From: an uncultured Collinsella sp.
GTDB taxonomy: Bacteria; Actinomycetota; Coriobacteriia; Coriobacteriales; Coriobacteriaceae
DNA: 13,047 bases
Direction of reading: 5' to 3'
Assembly (NCBI GenBank): GCA_900545555.1
Contig: UQZI01000059.1
Coordinates: forward strand, 1-13,047
Below, in pieces: positions 7,413 through 13,047 of the stretch; position 1 is the stretch's first letter; the number at the start of each line of letters is the position of its first letter. The notes below the pieces were generated by a model. It was not told where the DNA came from, did not search any database, and saw nothing but the letters and a program-made list of their open reading frames with translations. The translations under genes were made by a program, and so were the position numbers.

Positions 7413-7421
7413 AGTTTACCA
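7413..7421 (-). promoter_or_regulatory. Candidate extended -10 promoter before the SepIVA-like gene
   Basis: In the 68-nt gap after coaD the minus strand reads TGGTAAACT, an extended -10 form (TG-N-TAAACT), 35 nt before the ATG at 7377. No good -35 is found at 16-18 nt spacing. It would start a transcript with the SepIVA-like, DUF177 and rpmF genes. A plausible but weak prediction. Confidence 0.3.
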
Positions 7422-7445
7422 CATGCCACCAGGCAATAAGAAACG

Positions 7446-7943
7446 TCACGAAAAGCGATGTTTGAGCGCTTCGACCACGTTGGACGGGACAAACGTCGAT
7501 ACATCGCTGCCGAGCGAGGCGATCTGGCGAACGACCGAACTCGAGATATAGCCGTACTGCGGCGCACTCATGACAAAGATGGACTCCAGCTCGCTATCCA
7601 GGCGATAGTTGAGGTCGGCCTGCTGCAGCTCGTACTCAAAGTCGGTCATGGCGCGCAGACCCTTGACCACGGCCCCCGCCCCCTGCTCACGAGCGAAGTC
7701 GACCAAGAGGCCGGTAAAGGGCAGGACCTCGACGCCGTCGATATCACCGAGCGCCTCGCGGGCCAGCGCCACGCGCTCATCGAGCATAAACGTGGTGCCC
7801 ACGCCGTTTTTACCCTGCGACTCGGCAACAGCGACGATCACGCTGGGAAAGATGCGACGGGCGCGGCGGATCACATCGATATGGCCAAACGTGATGGGAT
7901 CGAAGGTGCCCGGGACGATCACGCGGTTGATGGTGTCATTCAT
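7446..7943 (-). CDS. coaD: Phosphopantetheine adenylyltransferase (PPAT)
   Basis: CoaD transfers AMP from ATP to 4'-phosphopantetheine, the fourth step of coenzyme A synthesis, and so supplies the prosthetic group precursor for ACP encoded further down the cluster. The 165 residues match the family length. Motifs visible are PGTFDPITFGHIDVI (11-25, with the TxGH nucleotidyltransferase motif T18-H21), VKGLRAMTDFEYELQ (93-107) and GYISSSVVRQIA (131-142, the ISSTxVR element). The ATG at 7943 has GGAGG 6 nt upstream and overlaps the end of rsmD by 8 nt. A longer in-frame reading further upstream runs through rsmD in another frame and is not credible. Confidence 0.96.
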   Translation of the reverse strand: MNDTINRVIVPGTFDPITFGHIDVIRRARRIFPSVIVAVAESQGKNGVGTTFMLDERVALAREALGDIDGVEVLPFTGLLVDFAREQGAGAVVKGLRAMTDFEYELQQADLNYRLDSELESIFVMSAPQYGYISSSVVRQIASLGSDVSTFVPSNVVEALKHRFS

Positions 7944-8580
7944 GGGCGTCCTCCGATGGCACATCCTCGTCATTTTCGTTCTCGACAGCATGGTCGTTCT
8001 CGTCCTCGGCCACCCAGCGTAGCAAGTCAACCGAGGTAATGCCGTAGCGCTTCTCTCGCACGGTCTCAAAACCAGCCGGATGAGCGCCCGCATCGGCTGC
8101 GGCATGCTCAAACAGGGCAAAGGCCCCGGGCGCCAGCAGTCCCTGCTGGGAAAGATTTTGCAGCAGCTCATCGACCGGCTCGGCACCAAAAGCATAGGGC
8201 GGGTCGAGCAAGACCAGATCAAAGGGGCCGCCCGGCACGCGGCCGCGCGAAGCGCTCGCAAGGACATCGCCCGTCACCACACGCCAACGCGCGCGATCGC
8301 GGCAGAGCGACTCGATATTCTTGGTAATGAGCCTCGCGGCATTGCGATCGATCTCGAACGTCGTGAGCGAACGGGCTCCCCGCGAGAGCATCTCAATGCC
8401 TAGGGCACCGGAGCCGCCAAAGGCATCCAGTACGCGGACCTCGTCCAAATCAAAGTCAAAGGCCGATAGGACCATGGATGCGCACGCTTCGCGCACGCGG
8501 TCGGTCGTCGGACGCGTAACATCGCGACCGCGCGGCTCTTCGATTTTGCGACCGCGCCATTCACCGCCGATTATTCTCAT
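7936..8580 (-). CDS. rsmD: 16S rRNA (guanine(966)-N(2))-methyltransferase RsmD
   Basis: RsmD methylates G966 of 16S rRNA during small-subunit assembly using S-adenosylmethionine. The 214-residue product starts MRIIGGEWRGRKI, typical of the family, followed by the SAM-binding loop LDAFGGSGALGIE (51-63), acidic E76/D78 after strand 2 and the catalytic LDPPYAF (125-131). The C terminus has an acidic, low-complexity tail (from about 190) rich in Glu, Asp and Asn, not needed for the fold; this makes the protein slightly longer than usual. AAGGAGGT lies 9 nt upstream of the ATG, inside the end of recG, and the ATG overlaps the recG stop by 4 nt (ATGA). The rsmD-coaD pair is widespread. Confidence 0.95.
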   Translation of the reverse strand: MRIIGGEWRGRKIEEPRGRDVTRPTTDRVREACASMVLSAFDFDLDEVRVLDAFGGSGALGIEMLSRGARSLTTFEIDRNAARLITKNIESLCRDRARWRVVTGDVLASASRGRVPGGPFDLVLLDPPYAFGAEPVDELLQNLSQQGLLAPGAFALFEHAAADAGAHPAGFETVREKRYGITSVDLLRWVAEDENDHAVENENDEDVPSEDAHE

Positions 8581-10754
8581 CCTCCGCTGACCTCCTTAAA
8601 AATGTGTCGATATCGCATGGCGACCGCATCGCGCAGGGGGCGCGTCGCCACGGAGTCAAGGGTGCAAGCATACCGCAAGAGCTCGACCGCGTCCAAATGG
8701 GCCCATTCGATAAGGTCCTCATCGGCGTCCAGGTCCACAAAGCGCAAGGTCACGCCGCCGTGCTGACGGTAACCCAGGATTTCGCCCTCGTGACGCAGAC
8801 GCAGGTCCATCTGGGCAAGCGTAAAACCATCCGAAGTTTTTTCGAGCGATTGCAGGCGATCTTGTGCTGCCGACGCGCCGCCGTTGCCCTTGGAGTGCGT
8901 CATGACCAGGCACGTGCCCGACACACTGCCGCGGCCCACGCGACCGCGCAGCTGGTGCAGGGCAGCCAAACCAAAGCGCTCGCCGTTCTCGATGACCATG
9001 ACGGTGGCGTTGGGCACGTCGACGCCCACCTCGACCACCGTAGTCGAGACGAGCACGTCAATCTCGCCACGCTTAAAGGCATCAATAACCTGGTCCTTCT
9101 CCCCCGCTGGCATACGGCCGTGAAGGCGCTCGATGGCAAGGCCCGGCAACGCCAGACGCAGGCGATCGAGCTCGGTCGCCGTATCGTGCAGCGGCACGGG
9201 CACGGTTACGCGACCCTCGTCGTCACGGACGATACCGGGCACATCCTCAAGCTCATCGGCCGAGTCGCTCGGCTCCACGAGCGGGCAAATCACGTAGGCC
9301 TGCTGACCCTTTTCATGCGCCTCACGGATGGCGCCATAGGCCAGGTCGCGACTCGACTCGGTGAGGACGCGCGTCGTCACGCCGGCACCCGGAATTGGAC
9401 GATGGCGGATGATGCTCGTATCCAGGTCGCCATAGACCGAGAGCGCCAACGTGCGCGGGATAGGCGTGGCCGTCATAACGAGCAGGTCCGCACCGGGGCC
9501 CTTCGCGCGTAGGGCGTTGCGTTGGCCGACGCCAAACCGGTGCTGCTCATCGATGACCACGAGCGACAGATGCTTAAACGCCACGTTATCCGAAAGCACC
9601 GCGTGGGTGCCAAAGAGGACATCGAGCTCGCCCGATTCCAGATGGGCATGAATCCGCTCGCGCTCGGCCGCCGGCGTGGCGCCCGTCAGGAGCGCCCAGG
9701 ACATGCCGGCCTGCGAGAGCAGAGGGCCGGTCTTATCGGCATATTGGCGCGCCAGCACGCCCGTGGGCGCCATAACGCAGGCCTGCGTACCGCCATCGGC
9801 AGCCACAGCCAGCGCGCAGGCGGCAACGGCGGTCTTACCGGTACCGACATCGCCCAGCAGCAGGCGGTTCATCACGCGCCCGCCATCGCACATATCGCGC
9901 AGGATATCCTGGAACGCGGCCTCCTGCTCGTCGCTCAGCGAAAACGGCAGGGCCTGCTTGAGCGCGACCAGGTGCTCGCCCGCGGTGTGGGCATAGGGCA
10001 CCACATCGACCAGGCCGCCGTCGTTGCGCAGACGCAGCGCCAGCTGCAGGTAGAGACACTCCTCGTAGGCAAGACGCCGGCGTGCGATGTCGCGCTCAGC
10101 CATGCTCGAGGGAAAGTGGATCGATCGAAGCGCACGAGCATTGCTCATCAGGCGACGCTTAACGCGTAAGCGTGCCGGAATGGGATCAAAGGGATTGCCG
10201 ACGACCTCGAGCGCGCCGCTTACGATGCGGCGCATCCACGCCTGGCTCACGCCATCACTGACGTAATGGACCGGCAGGATAGTGCCTGCGGCACGCCCTT
10301 CCTCGAGCTTTTCAAAGTGCGGCGAGGCCATCTGCTTAAAACCGTAGGCAAACTCAACCTTGCCCATCACGGCCAGGCGGTCGCCCTGCTTAAGCTGCTG
10401 GGCAATCCAGGGCTGGCGGAAAAAGGCGACCTGTAGCACGCCCGTCTCGTCAACGAGTGAGACCTCGGTCACCTGCATGCGCGGACGCGGCTGCTTTTGG
10501 ACGATGCGGTCGACCGTGGCGATGATAGTGCACACGGTACCGATGGGCGCCATCTCGATGGACCACGAACGAGTAAAGTCGAGGTAACGATGAGGGATAT
10601 GGAGAAGGAGGTCCCCCACCGTCCGAATTCCCAGACGGCGAAGGGCCTCCTCACGTTTACCTGAAACATATTTGAGTCGCGCGATATCTTCGTCGAGCGC
10701 ATTGCTCTGGGCAAAGCGCTCCGAGACGCGCGGCACGGAGCACAGCTCGGACAT
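8577..10754 (-). CDS. recG: ATP-dependent DNA helicase RecG
   Basis: RecG remodels stalled replication forks and branched recombination intermediates. The 725-residue product has an N-terminal wedge/OB region (about 60-160), Walker A GDVGTGKT (301-308), the RecG-type DEQH box (402-405) within VVIDEQHRFGVGQR, motif III MTATPIPRTL (427-436), motif V TTVVEVGVDVPNA (571-583) and motif VI QLRGRVGRG (601-609). The segment after motif VI that usually reads RGPGE reads RHEGE here (654-658), followed by ILGYRQHGG. The ATG follows the fakA-type gene by 9 nt; its Shine-Dalgarno is weak, suggesting coupling. The yloU-yloV-recG order recalls Bacillus, but no sdaA genes lie between. Confidence 0.97.
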   Translation of the reverse strand: MSELCSVPRVSERFAQSNALDEDIARLKYVSGKREEALRRLGIRTVGDLLLHIPHRYLDFTRSWSIEMAPIGTVCTIIATVDRIVQKQPRPRMQVTEVSLVDETGVLQVAFFRQPWIAQQLKQGDRLAVMGKVEFAYGFKQMASPHFEKLEEGRAAGTILPVHYVSDGVSQAWMRRIVSGALEVVGNPFDPIPARLRVKRRLMSNARALRSIHFPSSMAERDIARRRLAYEECLYLQLALRLRNDGGLVDVVPYAHTAGEHLVALKQALPFSLSDEQEAAFQDILRDMCDGGRVMNRLLLGDVGTGKTAVAACALAVAADGGTQACVMAPTGVLARQYADKTGPLLSQAGMSWALLTGATPAAERERIHAHLESGELDVLFGTHAVLSDNVAFKHLSLVVIDEQHRFGVGQRNALRAKGPGADLLVMTATPIPRTLALSVYGDLDTSIIRHRPIPGAGVTTRVLTESSRDLAYGAIREAHEKGQQAYVICPLVEPSDSADELEDVPGIVRDDEGRVTVPVPLHDTATELDRLRLALPGLAIERLHGRMPAGEKDQVIDAFKRGEIDVLVSTTVVEVGVDVPNATVMVIENGERFGLAALHQLRGRVGRGSVSGTCLVMTHSKGNGGASAAQDRLQSLEKTSDGFTLAQMDLRLRHEGEILGYRQHGGVTLRFVDLDADEDLIEWAHLDAVELLRYACTLDSVATRPLRDAVAMRYRHIFKEVSGG

Positions 10755-10763
10755 GGGCAGAGC

Positions 10764-12425
10764 CTACTCGATCGAGAAGATCACGGGATAGAGCGGCTGC
10801 TCGCCACGATGGGCGTCGATCTCCAAATCGGGCTGAGCCTCCTCAATGGCGTCTACGATCTCCTGGAAGGCCTCATCGGACAGTTCCTCGCCGGCCAGAA
10901 TCGTCAGCGCGTCGCCCTCCTCTTCCTCCTGCATACGGTTGATGCAATCGAGCGTGACCTGCTTCACGTCGGAGCCGACCACGTCGATGGAGCCGGCGAT
11001 GATACCCATGACGTCACCGGAGTGAATCGGCGAGCCGTCGGAGGCGCTGGAATCGCGCACGGCACGGGTGACCTCGCCATCGCGAACCTCGCTGATGGCG
11101 TCGACCATAGCGGCGACGGCATCCTCGAGCTCGGAATCGGGCAGGACCGCGAACAGCGCGGAGAAGGCCTGCGGGACGGTCTTGGTGGGAACGACGGCTA
11201 CCTTCTTGTCGGTGCAGGCTGAGGCAGCGGCCTCGGCAGCCATGCGGATGTTGCCGTTGTTGGGCAGGATGATGACCGAGGTCGCGTTGACCTGGTCAAC
11301 GGCGCCCAGCAAGTCTGCAGTCGAGGGGTTCATGGTCTGACCACCCGACACGATCACGTCGACGCCGAGGGACTTGAGGATGTCTGCCTCGCCGGAACCG
11401 GCGGCAACGGCGACAAAGCCCAGCGCCTTGGCGGGCTCGGCGGCCTTCTCCTGGTCCTCGTGGATCTTGGCGGTACGGTCATGGGCCTCCATCTCCATGT
11501 TGTGGATAAAGACCTCGTAAATCTGACCAAGCTGCAGCATATGCTCGAGCACCAGGTTGGGGGTGTTGGAGTGCACGTGAATCTTGTAATCGGGGTAAGC
11601 GCCCACGAGTAGCTCGCAGTCGCCCATGGAGCCCAGGAACTTAAGGCACTCGTCCTCGTCAAACGGGGCGTCTGCCTTAAACAGGAACTCATTGCAGTAA
11701 CGGAACTCCGAGCCCTCCCAGTCGTCGTTGGCCTCGATCTCAACGCGGTCGAGGGCCGCGTCGCGGGCAGAGCCAGCGGAGTCAAACGTGGCGGAGAAAT
11801 CCTCGACAACGGTGCTGCGACCAAGCGCGGCGGCAACAAAGTTCTCAAGGAAGATGGCAAATCCAAAGGCGCCGGAGTCGACCACGCCGTTCTCCTTCAG
11901 AACGGGCAGCAGGTCGGGCGTACGGGCGACGGACTGATAGGCCTCGACGACGATGGCGTCGAGCGCGTCCTCGGCCGAGAACTTCTTCTTCTCGCACTCG
12001 TCTGCCTTGGTCGAGACGTCGCGCAGCACCGTGAGGATCGTACCCTCGATGGGCTTACGCACTGCCTGGAAGGCAACCTTGACGGCTCGGCGGAACGCAT
12101 AGGCGATGTTGGCGGACGTAATGGGCTCGTCGGCGGAGACAAGGCCCTCGGCCACGCCGCGCAAGATCTGCGAGGTGATGACGCCGGAGTTGCCACGGGC
12201 ACCCATCAGGGAGCCATGGGTGATGGCACCGGCGATGGCCTCCATGTCGGCGTCGGCAGGAAGGGCGGAGAGCTCCTTGGTCACCGAGGCGAGCGTGAGC
12301 GACATGTTGGTGCCGGTATCGCCATCGGGTACGGGGAAGACGTTGAGCTTGTTGATCTCCTCGGCCTTGTCGGAAACGGCAGCCGCAGCGATCGGAAAAC
12401 AGGTGCGAATGGTCTTTGCAATCAT
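10764..12425 (-). CDS. fakA: Fatty acid kinase catalytic subunit FakA-like (DhaL/YloV family)
   Basis: FakA with a FakB (DegV) partner phosphorylates fatty acids; the acyl-phosphate feeds PlsY or, through PlsX, acyl-ACP. The 553-residue protein has an N-terminal DhaL nucleotide domain with LNVFPVPDGDTGTNM (27-41, metal-binding Asp34 and Asp36) and GARGNSGVITSQILRG (75-90), a middle domain with FRYCNEFLF (241-249) and KIHVHSNTPN (281-290, His283 and His285, matching the HVHT-type catalytic region), and a C-terminal region from about 335 (GFVAVAAGSG, IVSGGQTMNPST, ILPNNGNI) as in YloV proteins. The N terminus is a few residues shorter than I expect for FakA, and GGAG lies 12 nt before the ATG, so a slightly different start is possible. 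No fakB/degV gene is in the window. It follows the Asp23 gene as in Firmicutes. Confidence 0.88.
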   Translation of the reverse strand: MIAKTIRTCFPIAAAAVSDKAEEINKLNVFPVPDGDTGTNMSLTLASVTKELSALPADADMEAIAGAITHGSLMGARGNSGVITSQILRGVAEGLVSADEPITSANIAYAFRRAVKVAFQAVRKPIEGTILTVLRDVSTKADECEKKKFSAEDALDAIVVEAYQSVARTPDLLPVLKENGVVDSGAFGFAIFLENFVAAALGRSTVVEDFSATFDSAGSARDAALDRVEIEANDDWEGSEFRYCNEFLFKADAPFDEDECLKFLGSMGDCELLVGAYPDYKIHVHSNTPNLVLEHMLQLGQIYEVFIHNMEMEAHDRTAKIHEDQEKAAEPAKALGFVAVAAGSGEADILKSLGVDVIVSGGQTMNPSTADLLGAVDQVNATSVIILPNNGNIRMAAEAAASACTDKKVAVVPTKTVPQAFSALFAVLPDSELEDAVAAMVDAISEVRDGEVTRAVRDSSASDGSPIHSGDVMGIIAGSIDVVGSDVKQVTLDCINRMQEEEEGDALTILAGEELSDEAFQEIVDAIEEAQPDLEIDAHRGEQPLYPVIFSIE

Positions 12426-12452
12426 GGGTATTTGAATCTCCGTTTTCGGATG

Positions 12453-12809
12453 CTAGTTCAGACGGCTCTTGAGCGCGTCGATATGGATGCCGATCTTAAG
12501 GCTGGCGGGGTCGATCTGAGCGATCTCCTGCAGGGTGAAGGCAACGGAGCTCGAAAGATTGTGGCAGACGGACTTCATGTTGACGCCGTTCTCGAGCACG
12601 ACGTGAAGATCGACCGTAAGGCCGTTCTCGTCGGCGGAGACAAGCACGCCCTTGCGGAGGCGCTGACCGGCAAGCAGGCGCACGCTCTCGGCGCCTTGGA
12701 GCTGCTCAGCCATACCGACGACGCCATAGCATGTCATCGCGGCATAACCGGCAATATCGGCAATAACGTCGTTCGAGACGCTCAGGCTGCCGTTAATGGT
12801 CTCAGACAC
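12453..12809 (-). CDS. Asp23/Gls24 family (YloU-type) envelope-associated protein
   Basis: Asp23/Gls24 proteins are small cytoplasmic proteins; the staphylococcal member gathers at the membrane through a partner and affects envelope stress responses. The 118-residue product starts MSETINGSLSVSNDVIADIAGYAAMTC and continues with GVVGMAE, a central strand region GVLVSADENGLTVDLHVVLENGVN (54-77) and a C-terminal amphipathic part ending in HIDALKSRLN. This layout is typical of the YloU subgroup found beside FakA-like genes. The start is GTG with AAGGAG 6 nt upstream. It is the first gene after the tRNA-Asn terminator and so probably opens the transcription unit; the fakA-like gene follows after 27 nt. 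The exact cellular role is unknown. Confidence 0.88.
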   Translation of the reverse strand: MSETINGSLSVSNDVIADIAGYAAMTCYGVVGMAEQLQGAESVRLLAGQRLRKGVLVSADENGLTVDLHVVLENGVNMKSVCHNLSSSVAFTLQEIAQIDPASLKIGIHIDALKSRLN

Positions 12810-12824
12810 AAGAATCTCCTTATC

Positions 12825-12841
12825 TGGTGCTCACGGCACCA
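12825..12841 (-). promoter_or_regulatory. Leader hairpin before the Asp23 gene
   Basis: A perfect 6-bp inverted repeat (TGGTGC, 5-nt loop, GCACCA) ends 3 nt before the AAGGAG ribosome site of the Asp23 gene. No T-run follows, so it is not a terminator. It could affect ribosome access or mRNA stability. Structure is seen directly; function is inferred. Confidence 0.35.
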
Positions 12842-12851
12842 TGTCGTGGGA

Positions 12852-12871
12852 GCAATCATTGCAATATTCTA
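12852..12871 (-). promoter_or_regulatory. Candidate promoter -10 box with overlapping palindromes
   Basis: The minus strand has TAGAAT (12866-12871), a good -10 match, about 57 nt before the Asp23 GTG. The -35 position is poor. Just downstream, at the expected transcription start, are overlapping palindromes: ATTGCAAT (12858-12865) and GCAAT-C-ATTGC (12852-12862), a plausible operator placement. A TTGACT at 12948-12953 is a good -35 hexamer but has no matching -10. This would be the main promoter of the downstream gene cluster. Confidence 0.4.
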
Positions 12872-12967
12872 CAACGACCGCGCCATGTTGAGGTGATGGG
12901 TCGCGGGATTACATCCTCGACACGAAATGTTGATATGGCAACGTTTGAGTCAAGTGGTCGCGGCATG

Positions 12968-12995
12968 AAAAAACCCGCCGCATAAGCGACGGGTT
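12968..12995 (-). terminator. Rho-independent terminator of the tRNA-Asn
   Basis: On the minus strand a 10-bp stem (12986-12995 paired with 12972-12981, one G-U pair) with loop TTAT is followed by a run of six T (12968-12973, overlapping the stem base). It starts 8 nt after the tRNA CCA end. It separates the tRNA transcript from the Asp23-led cluster. Confidence 0.88.
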
Positions 12996-13003
12996 CTACA
13001 ACC

Positions 13004-13047
13004 TGGCTCCCCGGGTAGGACTCGAACCTACAACAGCGCGGTTAACA
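13004..13047 (-). tRNA. tRNA-Asn (anticodon GTT), 3' part
   Basis: Reading the minus strand from 13047 gives half of the anticodon loop (TGTTAA, anticodon GTT at 13044-13046), a 3' anticodon stem CCGCG, a 5-nt variable region, a T arm with GTAGG/CCTAC around TTCGAGT, an acceptor strand CCGGGGA, discriminator G and an encoded CCA (13004-13006). A G discriminator fits asparagine. The 5' half lies beyond the window. A terminator follows directly, so it ends its own transcription unit. Confidence 0.93.

Noticed and set aside
7422..7440. Possible terminator after coaD
   Set aside because: Only a 4-bp TGCC/GGCA stem is visible and no T-run follows, so it is too weak to call.
7944..8267. N-terminal extension of coaD into rsmD
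   Set aside because: The added residues come from an alternate frame of rsmD; the ATG at 7943 has a good ribosome site and gives the normal 165-residue PPAT.
8604..9512. Plus-strand open frame of 302 codons opposite recG
   Set aside because: It lies wholly within an intact RecG gene with all helicase motifs; the translated product looks like antisense composition, not a protein family.
12948..12953. TTGACT as the -35 of an upstream promoter
   Set aside because: No acceptable -10 hexamer occurs 16-18 nt downstream; the nearest AT-rich hexamer is about 12 nt away.
1..13047. Search for mobile elements, CRISPR arrays, toxin-antitoxin or defence systems
   Set aside because: No transposase, integrase, direct-repeat array or small paired genes were seen; the genes are housekeeping and closely spaced.

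Overview
The window looks like a chromosomal core region of a high-GC Gram-positive bacterium, most likely a Coriobacteriia member such as Collinsella or a relative. This is inferred from GC-rich codon use, frequent GTG/TTG starts, and a gene order that mixes a Bacillus-like backbone with actinobacterial genes. No database search was possible, so genus level is only a suggestion. Every supported gene lies on the minus strand, so transcription runs from high to low coordinates.

Layout in order of transcription: the 3' part of a tRNA-Asn (entering from beyond position 13047) and its Rho-independent terminator; a leader with a candidate promoter and inverted repeats; an Asp23/Gls24 (YloU-type) protein; a FakA/YloV-type fatty acid kinase subunit; recG; rsmD; coaD; a small DivIVA/SepIVA-like coiled-coil protein; a DUF177 (YceD) zinc-cysteine protein; rpmF (ribosomal protein L32, too short to stand out as an ORF); plsX; acpP; rnc; smc; and the N-terminal third of ftsY, which runs off the window at position 1. 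No gene-free stretch exceeds about 200 bases.

The genes are tightly packed. There are 1-nt TAATG overlaps (SepIVA-like gene/DUF177 and smc/ftsY), a 4-nt ATGA overlap (recG/rsmD) and an 8-nt overlap (rsmD/coaD). Wider gaps, where internal control could sit, occur before the SepIVA-like gene, before rpmF, before plsX and before acpP. The rpmF-plsX gap is the most structured, with a terminator-like hairpin and two palindromes.

Functionally the cluster joins phospholipid supply (FakA, CoaD for CoA, PlsX, ACP) with ribosome and RNA work (RsmD, L32, DUF177, RNase III), genome maintenance (RecG, SMC), envelope or division organisation (Asp23, SepIVA-like) and membrane targeting (FtsY). I see no mobile element, CRISPR array, defence island or clearly new system. 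The points worth a second look are unusual residues at normally conserved positions (RNase III Asn120, ACP Asn37, RecG His655-Glu656) and the structured intergenic regions.
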